The notes: generated from the sequence alone by a model not told the origin. A DNA stretch of 64,000 nt from Salinivirgaceae bacterium (GCA_017527435.1 JAFXQB010000005.1:101322-165321), one strand, 5' to 3'; counted from the stretch's first letter, positions 33,373 to 41,180 are shown. Translations and numbers: made by a program.

Positions 33373-34614
33373 ATGAACCTGTCGGCTTTTGTGGCTCGCC
33401 GCTACCTGTTCTCGAAGAAATCGCACAACATCATCAATGTCATATCGGCCATTTCGCTGGTGGGCGTGGCGGTGTGCACAATGGCGCTCATCATTGTGCT
33501 GTCGGTTTTCAACGGGTTCGACGACCTGATAAAATCGATGTTCAGCAATTTCGACCCCGACATCAAAATCACGCCCGCACAGGGCAAAGTGCTTGAGCCA
33601 CAAGACGAAAGGCTGGCGGCGGCTTGTCAGTTGGACTGCATCGATTTGGTTTGCGAGACGCTCGAAGAGAACGTGCTGCTTGAGTACGACAAACACATGA
33701 ATCCTGGCATAATTAAAGGTGTGCCAGACAGTTACAGCCGTCTGACGGGCATCGACACAACACTCATCAACGGCACCTTCACGCTCAACGACGGCCACCA
33801 TCCGATGGCGGTTGTGGGCGCGGGGCTGGCCTATTACCTGTCGGTGAACATCAATTTCGTCAATCCGCTGCTCATCTACGTGCCCAAACGCAGCGGCCGC
33901 ATATCGATGAACCCAGAACGCGCCTTCAGCAAATCGTACATCTACCCGTCGGGAATTTTTGCCATCCAGCAAGAGATTGACACTCGCTATATGATTGTGC
34001 CACTTGATTTTGCACGAGATTTGCTCGAATATTCGACGCAGGCCAGCGCACTCGAAATAAAACTCAAGCCAAGCACCGACCCCATCCGCGCCCGCGACGA
34101 GATTCAGCAAGCGGCTGGCAGTGAGTATGTTGTGCGCACGCAGTATCAGCAGCACGAGTTGCTCTACAAGGTGATGAAGTCCGAAAAATTCGCCATCTAT
34201 CTGATACTCACCTTTATACTTTTGATTGGCAGTTTCAATATGATTGGCTCGCTGGCAATGCTCATCATCGACAAGAAAAACGACATTAAAACCTTGAGCC
34301 ACATCGGATTAAGCAAACGTGGCATCCGTCGCATCTTTGCAAGCGAAGGGCGGCTCATCAGCATTGGCGGGGCGGTCATCGGGTTGCTGCTCGGACTGCT
34401 TGTGTGCTGGCTTCAGCAGACGTTCGGCTTCCTGAAACTCGACTCGATGGGAACATTCGTCATCAGCAATTACCCCGTGAAGATGATGTGGACCGATTTT
34501 GCGCTGGTGCTCGTCACAGTGGTGGGCATCGGGCTGCTTGCCGCCTGGTACCCAATCAGGCTATTCACAAAACGCTATCTGTCTGATTTCCCTGACGAAA
34601 ATGAGGGGGTGTGA
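33373..34614 (+). CDS. LolC/LolE-family ABC permease
   Basis: This 413-residue inner membrane protein has an N-terminal F-V-A-R-R-Y-L-F-S-K-K-S segment, a first helix at about 22-46, and a periplasmic MacB_PCD-like domain (about 48-265). The three-helix FtsX domain (about 275-400) carries K-K-N-D-I-K-T-L-S-H-I-G-L-S-K-R-G-I-R-R-I-F. This is the layout of the lipoprotein-releasing permeases LolC and LolE, which extract lipoproteins from the inner membrane. No LolD ATPase gene is adjacent. It is most likely co-transcribed with rbfA. Confidence 0.88.
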   Translation: MNLSAFVARRYLFSKKSHNIINVISAISLVGVAVCTMALIIVLSVFNGFDDLIKSMFSNFDPDIKITPAQGKVLEPQDERLAAACQLDCIDLVCETLEENVLLEYDKHMNPGIIKGVPDSYSRLTGIDTTLINGTFTLNDGHHPMAVVGAGLAYYLSVNINFVNPLLIYVPKRSGRISMNPERAFSKSYIYPSGIFAIQQEIDTRYMIVPLDFARDLLEYSTQASALEIKLKPSTDPIRARDEIQQAAGSEYVVRTQYQQHELLYKVMKSEKFAIYLILTFILLIGSFNMIGSLAMLIIDKKNDIKTLSHIGLSKRGIRRIFASEGRLISIGGAVIGLLLGLLVCWLQQTFGFLKLDSMGTFVISNYPVKMMWTDFALVLVTVVGIGLLAAWYPIRLFTKRYLSDFPDENEGV

Positions 34615-34660
34615 TACACAGATTTATCGCCGAATTAAACAAATAACGGTGCGCCTAGCG

Positions 34661-34850
34661 GCGGAAATTTTAAAAAAATCGAAAACAAAATTTTACAGAA
34701 TCTGTGTCTAACCAAACTTATCCAAACTAACCTGAAATCTTGTTTTAGGATAAATTCGGGTTCGTTTGGTTAGAGATAAATTAGTTGAAAATCAATTTTT
34801 TATAAATTTTCAATCAGTTTTTCTTAAAATTTCTCGCGAAGCGATACGCC
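34661..34850. repeat. Dispersed intergenic element, copy 1 (about 190 bp)
   Basis: The element starts at GCGGAAATTTTAA and ends at TTCTCGCGAAGCGATACGCC. It contains CTAACCAAAC (34709-34718) and the inverted GTTTGGTTAG (34764-34773) around AGGATAAATTCGGG. The order of blocks is the same as in copy 2 (36251-36414), with similar spacing. It is non-coding and lies between the permease gene and folK. Confidence 0.75.
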
Positions 34851-34874
34851 TAAAAATCAACATCCGCTTGCATT

Positions 34875-35357
34875 TTATTCCCGCGCAACCGCCGATTTGT
34901 CATCACATTCCGCCAAAAGTTGGCTCACCGTTTTTCCAAAAACAGGATGCACAAAATCAGCCGCCACATCGCACATCGGCTGCAGCACAAAATTGCGGCG
35001 GTGCATAAGCGGATGCGGCACTTGCAGGTCGGGTTGGCTGATGATTTGATGGCCGAAAAATATAATGTCGATGTCGATGGTGCGGGGCTCGTAGCCGTTG
35101 CCGCTGCGGGTGCGCCCAAGTTCGGACTCAATCTGCAGGCAATGCTCAAGCACGGCGTGCGGCTTAAGTTCGGTTTCCACCGCAACCACCTGATTCAGAA
35201 ACCATTGGCTGCACTCAAGCCCCCACGGTTCCGACTGATAGATTCCTGATGATTGCGCGATTGTACCTATTCGGCTATCTATCAGGCCGATGGCTCGATT
35301 CAAATAGTCGTGCGTATCGCCCACATTTCCGCCCAAACAGAGATAGACCGTTTCCAT
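34875..35357 (-). CDS. folK: 6-hydroxymethyl-7,8-dihydropterin pyrophosphokinase
   Basis: The 160-residue HPPK of folate synthesis transfers pyrophosphate from ATP to hydroxymethyl-dihydropterin in the cytoplasm. Family motifs are Y-L-C-L-G-G-N-V-G-D near the start, S-x-x-Y-x-S-E-P-W-G (about 37-46), E-P-R-T-I-D-I-D-I-I-F-F (about 90-101) and H-P-L-M-H-R-R-N-F-V-L-Q-P-M (about 114-127). The length is normal. The gene starts 2 bp downstream of the Rieske-like lipoprotein's stop on the same strand, so the two share a transcript. Confidence 0.95.
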   Translation of the reverse strand: METVYLCLGGNVGDTHDYLNRAIGLIDSRIGTIAQSSGIYQSEPWGLECSQWFLNQVVAVETELKPHAVLEHCLQIESELGRTRSGNGYEPRTIDIDIIFFGHQIISQPDLQVPHPLMHRRNFVLQPMCDVAADFVHPVFGKTVSQLLAECDDKSAVARE

Positions 35358-35359
35358 AA

Positions 35360-35809
35360 TCAGTTGAAAATGCGCAGGATGGGTTCGCTGTAACTCACGC
35401 GGTAACTTTTGAGCGAGTGTCGCGCCTTGCCGCTGGTGGGCATTCCGCAGTTGATGAGTTCAAATTTTGAGCCGCAGACGGGACAGACGGCGCCCGCAAT
35501 GTTGCCTTCGTCGAGCACCACGGCGCAAGTGTCGCTCACTTCGTAGGTGCAGGTGCAGTCGAAGGCGTTGAAATCATTGCCCGATGTGTGGTAAACAATT
35601 ATCCCGTTGCCGCCGTAGCCGCAGTCCTTCACCACCACGCGGCCGTTATCGCTCTGCAAATCAATATATTTCGCGTCAAGCGTATTGATGTGAACCTTCA
35701 CTTCAACCCACGGCACCACATCATCGTCTTCGTTAAAACATGAAACGCACGCCGCCGCGGTTGCTAAAATGCAAAAAGTGAGTACCTTTGACAAAGATTT
35801 GCAAATCAT
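35360..35809 (-). CDS. Rieske-like lipoprotein with all-cysteine ligand positions
   Basis: The 149-residue lipoprotein has a lipobox Cys at 21 or 24. The C-terminal half has the Rieske-fold layout, but both ligand pairs are Cys: C-T-C at 85-87 and C-P-V-C at 109-112, where classical Rieske proteins have C-x-H and C-x2-H. Cys63, Cys95 and Cys121 are also present. The family trait G-K-A-R-H-S-L-K-S-Y-R-V follows. Similar small lipoproteins occur in many Bacteroidales, and their metal content is unknown to me. The gene precedes folK on the same transcript and its promoter overlaps a divergent one. Confidence 0.72.
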   Translation of the reverse strand: MICKSLSKVLTFCILATAAACVSCFNEDDDVVPWVEVKVHINTLDAKYIDLQSDNGRVVVKDCGYGGNGIIVYHTSGNDFNAFDCTCTYEVSDTCAVVLDEGNIAGAVCPVCGSKFELINCGMPTSGKARHSLKSYRVSYSEPILRIFN

Positions 35810-35840
35810 TGCGCTGATGAAATTTATTGTTGCAAATATA
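35783..35840. promoter_or_regulatory. Overlapping face-to-face promoters for 35817 (+) and 35809 (-)
   Basis: Plus strand: TACCTTTG at 35783-35790 with GTTG 19 bases upstream, 27 bp before ATG 35817. Minus strand: TATATTTG at 35840-35833, 24 bp before ATG 35809. Each -7 box lies within or next to the opposite gene's 5' end, so the two transcripts overlap by about 50 bases. Confidence 0.55.
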
Positions 35841-36221
35841 CTGTTTTTATTGCTGATGGCAGCGCCGTTCGCTTCATCGGCCCAATATCAGTATCTGTTT
35901 GATAACAAATCGGACAAGCACAAGCACAGCGTGAAAAGCGACATCGAGATGCTGAAAGCAAACGTGGAAGAGTACAAAAAGATGAAGCAGGAAGCAAAGG
36001 AAGACCGAAGGGTGTCGCGGCAGACGATGAACCATACTTATCGTATTCAGAAGCGCTACACGCGGCGGCGGATGATGGAATCGCGTTGCAAGGCGGCCGA
36101 ATTCAACGGCGACCATCACTTCTGGTGCGAGCCGCTTCACCGCTTATGGCGCCACGGCGATTTTATGCCGTACATTTTCGCCCACAACAAGGGCAAATGC
36201 AAAATGAGCGTGAAAAAATAG
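35817..36221 (+). CDS. Small secreted basic protein of unknown function
   Basis: I do not recognise a family. The 134-residue product has a signal peptide (1-22, ending A-S-S-A) and a strongly charged helical segment (about 35-85, K, R, E and M rich, likely coiled coil). The C-terminal part is rich in His, Trp and Cys (H-H-F-W-C-E-P-L-H-R-L-W-R-H-G-D-F near 104-120). The promoter at 35783-35790 rules out the earlier in-frame ATG at 35769. It is flanked by the folK/Rieske pair on one side and two copies of the dispersed repeat on the other. Confidence 0.7.
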   Translation: MKFIVANILFLLLMAAPFASSAQYQYLFDNKSDKHKHSVKSDIEMLKANVEEYKKMKQEAKEDRRVSRQTMNHTYRIQKRYTRRRMMESRCKAAEFNGDHHFWCEPLHRLWRHGDFMPYIFAHNKGKCKMSVKK

Positions 36222-36250
36222 GCGGTTTTGTTTTTTTGCATGCCCTAACG

Positions 36251-36414
36251 GGCAGAAATTGTAAGAAAATTTAAAACAAAATTGTTCATAATCAGGTTCT
36301 AACCAAATTAATCCAAACAAACCCCATTTTTTAGGATAAATTTGGGTTCGTTTGGTTAGAGATAAATGATTTAAATTCAATTTTTTCTAAAAATTTCTCG
36401 CGCAAGCGACACCG
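36251..36414. repeat. Dispersed intergenic element, copy 2
   Basis: Blocks in order: GGCAGAAATTGTAAG, AAAACAAAATTGTT, TTCTAACCAAATTAATCC (36298-36315), AGGATAAATTTGGGTTCG, TTTGGTTAGAGATAAAT (36351-36367), AATTCAATTTTTTCTAAA, TTCTCGCGCAAGCGACACC. All match copy 1 in order and mostly in sequence. Confidence 0.75.
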
Positions 36415-36427
36415 CTATTTTTTTGAT

Positions 36428-36488
36428 TAATTCAGGTTTGTTTGGTTAGAGATAAATAACTAAAAACACATCGCGTAAGCGGCACCGT
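36428..36488. repeat. Dispersed intergenic element, copy 3 (right half only)
   Basis: AATTCAGGTTTGTTTGGTTAG, AGATAAAT and then TCGCGTAAGCGGCACCG repeat the right half of copies 1 and 2; the left arm is missing. Confidence 0.7.
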
Positions 36489-36496
36489 CATTTTAT

Positions 36497-36527
36497 GTTG
36501 GCAAAACCGCTATTTTAAGTACCTTTG
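36497..36527 (+). promoter_or_regulatory. pheS promoter
   Basis: GTTG (36497-36500), a 19-base spacer, TACCTTTG (36520-36527); ATG 36552 is 25 bp downstream. Confidence 0.65.
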
Positions 36528-36551
36528 CACTCGTTTTAAAAACAACAATAT

Positions 36552-37589
36552 ATGTTAGACAAGATAAAGGAATTGGCAGGCTCTGTTCAGCAGTTCCAGG
36601 CCAATTCGGCGGAAAGCCTTGAGCAGTTCCGTTTGAAATTCTTAAGTAAGAAAGGCGAAATTGGCCAGTTGTTCGATGAGTTCCGCACCGTTCCAGCCGA
36701 AATGAAAAAGCAGTTTGGCGCCGAAATCAACAAACTGAAACAGTTTGCACAGCAGAAATACGACGATGCCGCCGCGGCTCTCGAAAACGCAGTGTCTGAC
36801 GACAGCCGCCACGACCTGACGCGCCCTGGCGAGCCGTTCGAGATTGGTACCCGCCACCCCATTTCAATCGTCAAGAACGAGATTGTGGACATCTTCAGCC
36901 GCATCGGGTTCACCGTTGCCGAAGGTCCCGAAGTTGAAGACGACTGGCACGTGTTCTCGGCAATGAATTTCGCCGCCGAACACCCCGCACGCGATATGCA
37001 GGACACCTTCTTTGTTGAGAAGAAATCGATGGAGCCCGACCCGCACGACATTCTGCTGCGCACCCACACATCGAGCGTGCAGTCGCGCATAATGGAAAAA
37101 CGCCAGCCGCCAATCCGCATGATTTTCCCTGGCCGCGTGTTCCGCAACGAAGCCATTTCGGCCCGCGCACACTGCATCTTCCACCAGGTTGAAGGTTTGT
37201 ATGTAGCTGAAAATGTTTCGTTTGCCGATTTGAAGCAGACACTTTTGTATTTCGCCAAAGAGATGTTCGGCAACGACACCAAAATCCGTCTGCGCCCGTC
37301 GTACTTCCCGTTCACCGAGCCGTCGGCCGAAATGGACGTGTCGTGCTCAATCTGCGGCGGCAAGGGCTGCAACATCTGCAAGGGCACTGGCTGGCTCGAG
37401 ATTCTAGGCTGCGGCATGGTTGACCCCAACGTGCTGAAAAACTGCGGCATCGACAGCGAGAAATACACAGGTTTCGCCTTTGGCATGGGCGTTGAGCGCA
37501 TTGCCATGCTGAAATATCAGGTACGCGACCTGCGTCTCTATTTCGAGAACGACATCCGATTCCTGAAACAGTTTAAATCAGCATATTAA
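36552..37589 (+). CDS. pheS: Phenylalanine--tRNA ligase alpha subunit
   Basis: The 345-residue class II synthetase catalytic subunit has an N-terminal coiled coil (about 1-85) and then the core with motif 1 around H-P-I-S-I-V-K-N-E-I. Motif 2 is R-V-F-R-N-E-A-I-S-A-R-A-H with H-Q-V-E-G-L, and motif 3 is G-F-A-F-G-M-G-V-E-R-I-A-M-L-K-Y. A C-x2-C-x5-C-x2-C cluster near 262-275 (C-S-I-C-G-G-K-G-C-N-I-C) is a feature of many PheS proteins. It charges tRNA-Phe together with PheT, whose gene is not in the window. It stands as a single gene with its own promoter. Confidence 0.97.
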   Translation: MLDKIKELAGSVQQFQANSAESLEQFRLKFLSKKGEIGQLFDEFRTVPAEMKKQFGAEINKLKQFAQQKYDDAAAALENAVSDDSRHDLTRPGEPFEIGTRHPISIVKNEIVDIFSRIGFTVAEGPEVEDDWHVFSAMNFAAEHPARDMQDTFFVEKKSMEPDPHDILLRTHTSSVQSRIMEKRQPPIRMIFPGRVFRNEAISARAHCIFHQVEGLYVAENVSFADLKQTLLYFAKEMFGNDTKIRLRPSYFPFTEPSAEMDVSCSICGGKGCNICKGTGWLEILGCGMVDPNVLKNCGIDSEKYTGFAFGMGVERIAMLKYQVRDLRLYFENDIRFLKQFKSAY

Positions 37590-37769
37590 AGGACTACGGA
37601 CATCAGACTACAGACATTGAGAATTAAAAATGTAAAGTTAAAAATGAAAAATGGGGTTGGATATAAGGAATCAGGAATGCGATTCTTAACTTGAACCTTA
37701 TAACATAAAACTTAAAACATCAGCAACTTATAACTTAAAACTTCGCCAAGTTACAGTGGCAAATAATTA
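37590..37769. repeat. Low-complexity AT-rich spacer between pheS and the TPR gene
   Basis: The spacer holds iterated AACTTATAACATAAAAC / CTTAAAAC words at about 37690-37745. There is no coding content. Confidence 0.5.
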
Positions 37770-37800
37770 TTTTCAAAAATTGTAAAAACGATTATTTTTG
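37770..37800 (+). promoter_or_regulatory. Promoter of the TPR-ribH pair
   Basis: TTTT (37770-37773), a 19-base spacer, TATTTTTG (37793-37800); ATG 37829 is 29 bp downstream. Confidence 0.6.
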
Positions 37801-37828
37801 CCCCGTTTATTGAAAATTCTATTGTATT

Positions 37829-38521
37829 ATGTCGAAAAACGTTAAAGACCAACAACCTGACAGTTTTGAAAACGTTCAGGAAACACTGAATAGAGCCGAA
37901 TTGTTCATCAACGACCACAAATCGGTAATATCATACGCAGTTATTGGTATTTTGGCCGTGGTGGCCATCTTCTTTGCTGTACAGCGCTTCTACCTGGTGC
38001 CGCAAAACAACAAGGCAAGCGCCGCAATGTTTGCTGCCGAGCAATATTTCCAGAAAGACTCGTTTGAGATTGCTCTCAACGGCGATGGCAACTACGCTGG
38101 TTTTCTGGATGTTATTGACGACTATGGCATGACCCAGACAGGCAAACTGGCCAACTACTACGCTGGTCTGTGCTATATGTACACAGGCGACTTCGAGAGC
38201 GCTATCAGCCACTTGAAGAAATTCAAATCGAAAGACATCACCTTGAGTTCAGTTGCTCTGGGCGTGATGGGCGATGCATACGTTGAGTTGGGCGAAGAAG
38301 CAAAAGGCGCATCGTACTACGAGAAAGCCGCTGCCAACGCCAAAAACGATTTCACAACACCGCTCTATCTGAACAAAGCCGCACAGGTTTACGAGAAACT
38401 GGGCAACTACAAGAAAGCCCTGGCTCTCTACACCGCAATCAAAAACGACTTTGCCATGTCGCAGGAAGCAATGAATGCCGACAAGAACATTGAAAAGATG
38501 AACGCCGAGATTGCAAAATAA
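37829..38521 (+). CDS. Membrane-anchored tetratricopeptide repeat protein
   Basis: The 230-residue protein has a short cytoplasmic N-terminus, one transmembrane helix (about 36-54) and then four TPR-like helix pairs, such as Y-Y-A-G-L-C-Y-M-Y-T-G-D-F-E-S-A-I. The layout resembles YfgM, an ancillary chaperone of the Sec translocon, but the C-terminal region differs. The gene next to ribH is commonly of this type in Bacteroidota. Its stop overlaps the ribH start (TAATG), so the two are translationally coupled although no shared function is evident. Confidence 0.88.
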   Translation: MSKNVKDQQPDSFENVQETLNRAELFINDHKSVISYAVIGILAVVAIFFAVQRFYLVPQNNKASAAMFAAEQYFQKDSFEIALNGDGNYAGFLDVIDDYGMTQTGKLANYYAGLCYMYTGDFESAISHLKKFKSKDITLSSVALGVMGDAYVELGEEAKGASYYEKAAANAKNDFTTPLYLNKAAQVYEKLGNYKKALALYTAIKNDFAMSQEAMNADKNIEKMNAEIAK

Positions 38522-39030
38522 TGGCAACAGCACTTAAGAACTTATCAGAATACAATGCAGCGACCATACCTTCGGGCAAAGGTCGCTGCTTTGTTATTGT
38601 TGTGGCCGAATGGAACAAACAGGTCACAAACGCAATGGCTGAAGGCGCCATCCAGACGCTGAAAGAGAACGGCGTTGACGAAAGCGACATTATGCTTTAC
38701 CACGTTCCAGGCACGTTTGAACTCACCTACGCCGCTGCCCGTTTCTCGCACGGCGACGTTCCATTCAACGGTTCTTGGAAAGCCGATGCTGTAATCTGCA
38801 TCGGATGCGTTATCCAAGGCGAAACACGCCACTTCGACTTCATCTGCGACGGTGTGGCCAACGGACTTTCGGCACTGAACGCCGAAGGCAGAATCCCTGT
38901 CATCTTCGGTGTGCTCACCACCGACAACCTTCAGCAGGCTCTCGACCGCTCGGGCGGCCGCCTTGGCAACAAAGGCGTTGAAGCCGCCGTGACGGCACTG
39001 AAAATGGTGCAGTTTGTGCCGAAAATGTGA
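38521..39030 (+). CDS. ribH: 6,7-dimethyl-8-ribityllumazine synthase
   Basis: The 169-residue lumazine synthase carries out the next-to-last step of riboflavin synthesis, joining 3,4-dihydroxybutanone phosphate with the ribityl-pyrimidine. Motifs present: V-A-E-W-N (about 24-28), V-P-G-T-F-E-L (about 61-67), C-I-G-C-V-I-Q-G-E-T-R-H-F-D (about 88-101, with catalytic His) and F-G-V-L-T-T-D-N. These enzymes assemble as pentamers or 60-mers. The other rib genes are absent from the window. Confidence 0.96.
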   Translation: MATALKNLSEYNAATIPSGKGRCFVIVVAEWNKQVTNAMAEGAIQTLKENGVDESDIMLYHVPGTFELTYAAARFSHGDVPFNGSWKADAVICIGCVIQGETRHFDFICDGVANGLSALNAEGRIPVIFGVLTTDNLQQALDRSGGRLGNKGVEAAVTALKMVQFVPKM

Positions 39031-39050
39031 TTGAAACCCACTTAATATCA

Positions 39051-39088
39051 AACCGCCGTAGTCACAGGTTGATTGCGGCGGTTTTTTT
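39051..39088 (+). terminator. ribH terminator
   Basis: Stem AACCGCCG (39051-39058) with CGGCGGTT (39076-39083), then a run of T. Confidence 0.85.
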
Positions 39089-39119
39089 GTTTCAAAAAAC
39101 GTTAATTCGGTCAGTTAGT

Positions 39120-39385
39120 TGACGGAATCTTGGATTTGTAGCGGTTACAACCCCATTTCTAACACGCGCTGAAGGCGCAGAACACTATAGCCCAAGGCAA
39201 GCGTAGCGGCGCCTTGGGTAACTGCCGCACCGATTTGGGCGCCCTGCAGGGGCAACTCATAACCCCACACCTGTTTAGTTGCGCTTTCAGCGCGCTTGTG
39301 TTTGGGGCGCACATATCCCAACGTGCCGTTCGCTGCGCTCACTTTGCGTTGGGCTTTGGGTGAGTTGCGCTTTCAGCGCGAGATC
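39120..39385. repeat. REP-like intergenic cluster between ribH and the universal stress protein gene
   Basis: This cluster fills most of a 423-bp gap. It holds hairpins CCCAAGGC/GCCTTGGG (39191-39198 with 39211-39218) and CCCAACG/CGTTGGG (39317-39323 with 39347-39353). A direct repeat AGTTGCGCTTTCAGCGCG lies at about 39278 and 39364. The pattern is that of Bacteroidota REP elements, with two units about 90-130 bp apart. Open frames read through it on the minus strand are artefacts of the GC-rich repeats. Confidence 0.75.
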
Positions 39386-39399
39386 AAATACCTGCAAAC

Positions 39400-39434
39400 A
39401 AAAAAAGCAGACTGGCTGACCAATCTGCTTTTCG
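39400..39434 (-). terminator. Terminator of the universal stress protein gene
   Basis: Stem AAAAGCAGA (39403-39411) with TCTGCTTTT (39424-39432); on the minus strand a run of T follows. It lies 20 bp past the stop at 39454. Confidence 0.85.
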
Positions 39435-39453
39435 TATTTGATTGTTTTATAAA

Positions 39454-40284
39454 TCAATAGAGTGAGCCCAGAGCAAAGTTGGTATTCTTGCGCGGATTGA
39501 CGCACATGACCGGAATGCGTGCCGTGTTGGCGATAATGTATTGCTCGCTGGCGCCCAAAACATAGTCGAGAGTACCAATGTTCTTGGTTGTCATTATCAT
39601 CATCAGGTCGGCTTCAATACGTTTTGCGTATTCGATTGTCTGGTCTTCGAACTTGCCGCTGGTTGCGGTTTCAATCTCGTACTCAACTTCGTATTTGGTC
39701 AAGTACTTCTTTGCGAACGAAAGGTTGGTGTTTACCTTCTTGACAAGGCTCGAGTCGCTCACATCCTGCTTAATGAAGCAGATTTTTGCGTTGAAAATCT
39801 TGCCGAAGTAAATGGCCCAAACCAGTTTCTCTCGGTTTTCGTTCTTGAAATCGACAGGGAAGACAATCTTGCTGTAGGTGGTGTGCTCGAGCGGCGGGTC
39901 CTGAACGACAATGAACGGCGCGTAGCAGCTGACAATCACCTTGAGCGCCCAGCTGCCGGTGAGTTTCTGCATGCCCTTCATACCGTGGGTGCCCATGATT
40001 ACAAGGTTAATGTCGTCGTTGTCTTTGGTGTACTCACCAATGGTGGTGAAAATGGTTCCAACCTTTACAACGGCTTCCACTTTGATATTGTTCGCCTTTT
40101 CGGCGTCGGCGGCCACCTGCTGAAGTTTTGGCAAGGCTTCGCCTGCTTCCTTATCGGCTTTGGCAATGTGAAGAAGTGCAATGGTGTTGTCGAGCACTTT
40201 TGCAATCTTAACTGCGTGAGCCAATGCGTTTTGTGCCACTTCGGTAAAGTCCCAAGGCACAATTATTCTTTTACCAGATTCCAT
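39454..40284 (-). CDS. Universal stress protein, two tandem UspA domains
   Basis: The 276-residue cytoplasmic protein consists of two UspA folds (about 4-140 and 150-270). The first starts I-I-V-P-W-D-F-T-E-V-A-Q-N-A-L and has G-T-H-G-M-K-G (about 94-100). The second ends with M-M-I-M-T-T-K-N-I-G-T-L-D-Y-V-L-G-A-S-E-Q-Y-I, a degenerate form of the G-x2-G-x9-G-S ATP loop. Double-domain Usp proteins are common in Bacteroidota and help survival under stress or slow growth. It is a single gene with its own -7 box and terminator. Confidence 0.92.
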   Translation of the reverse strand: MESGKRIIVPWDFTEVAQNALAHAVKIAKVLDNTIALLHIAKADKEAGEALPKLQQVAADAEKANNIKVEAVVKVGTIFTTIGEYTKDNDDINLVIMGTHGMKGMQKLTGSWALKVIVSCYAPFIVVQDPPLEHTTYSKIVFPVDFKNENREKLVWAIYFGKIFNAKICFIKQDVSDSSLVKKVNTNLSFAKKYLTKYEVEYEIETATSGKFEDQTIEYAKRIEADLMMIMTTKNIGTLDYVLGASEQYIIANTARIPVMCVNPRKNTNFALGSLY

Positions 40285-40312
40285 TTTAAGAAGTCTTAAA
40301 GTAGATAATTGT

Positions 40313-40320
40313 CAAAGATA
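40313..40320 (-). promoter_or_regulatory. -7 box TATCTTTG of the universal stress protein gene
   Basis: Exact TAnnTTTG on the minus strand, 29 bp before the start at 40284; no clear -33. Confidence 0.45.
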
Positions 40321-40394
40321 GCGTATTTTTCAACAATATGCACACCGATAGCCCATTTTTTTAAAAAGTGCGTCTGGGTGCGGCTGCCGCGGTG

Positions 40395-41180
40395 CTATTT
40401 TCGACTGATACAGCTCGGAATAATTCCGCGTGTGCACTCTTTGATAAACTTCACAATGTAGTCGCGCTCGGCGCTTTGCGGCAAGGTTTCCATCGCGGTG
40501 TCGAGTGCCTGCGTGGTGTTCATTCCGCCTTGATAGATAATGCGATAGACGTCGTGAATGGCGTTAATGGCATCGTTTGAGAATCCGCGACGGCGCAAAC
40601 CGACAAGGTTCAGGCCGAAGTATGAAGCGGGCTCGCCGCCGGCAATCACATAGGGCGGAAGGTCTTTGCTGACGCGTGTGCCGCCCTGCAGCATCACGTA
40701 TGAGCCAATGTGGGTGAACTGGTGCAGAAGCGAGCCGCCGCCGATTACGGCAAAGTCGTCAACGTGAACTTCGCCGGCAAATTGTGTGGCGTTCGAGATT
40801 ATCAGGTTGTTGCCCAGAATGCAGTCGTGGCCGACGTGTGTGTAGGCCATCAGCAGGTTGTTGTTGCCAATGACGGTGCGGCCGGTCGATTTGGTGCCGC
40901 GGTTAATGGTCACAAACTCGCGGATTGTGTTGTTGTCGCCTATCTCGCAGGTGGTGTATTCGCCAACAAATTTCAGGTCCTGCGGAACGGCTCCCAGCAC
41001 GGCGTGCGGGAAAATGCGGCAGTTGCAGCCGATGCGTGTTCCCTCAAAAATAACGGCGCCGCTCATAATCTTTGTTCCGTCGCCGATAACAACATCCTTG
41101 TCGATGGTTACAAAAGGGCCAATCTCAACATTCTGCCCTATTTTGGCATCCGGATGGATGTTTGAAAATTTGTTTGTCAT
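40395..41180 (-). CDS. lpxA: Acyl-ACP--UDP-N-acetylglucosamine O-acyltransferase
   Basis: The 261-residue enzyme performs the first committed step of lipid A synthesis, adding a 3-hydroxyacyl chain to UDP-GlcNAc. The left-handed beta-helix of hexapeptide repeats spans about 5-190, with I-H-P-D-A-K-I-G-Q-N-V-E-I-G-P-F at the start. The catalytic segment M-A-Y-T-H-V-G-H-D-C holds the His base, and a helical C-terminal domain follows. It overlaps the stop of lpxC-fabZ by one base on the same strand (TAATG), so the two are translationally coupled. Confidence 0.97.
   Translation of the reverse strand: MTNKFSNIHPDAKIGQNVEIGPFVTIDKDVVIGDGTKIMSGAVIFEGTRIGCNCRIFPHAVLGAVPQDLKFVGEYTTCEIGDNNTIREFVTINRGTKSTGRTVIGNNNLLMAYTHVGHDCILGNNLIISNATQFAGEVHVDDFAVIGGGSLLHQFTHIGSYVMLQGGTRVSKDLPPYVIAGGEPASYFGLNLVGLRRRGFSNDAINAIHDVYRIIYQGGMNTTQALDTAMETLPQSAERDYIVKFIKECTRGIIPSCISRK

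Larger units (their letters stand above)
36222..36551. other. 330-bp gap holding repeat copies 2 and 3 and the pheS promoter
   Basis: The gap consists of dispersed element copy 2 (36251-36414), partial copy 3 (36428-36488) and the pheS promoter (36497-36527). I see no open frame with coding character. Confidence 0.7.

Noticed and set aside
39145..39505. Two short minus-strand frames between ribH and the universal stress protein gene
   Set aside because: They read through REP hairpins; one overlaps the universal stress protein terminator and coding end. Their content is explained by the repeats.
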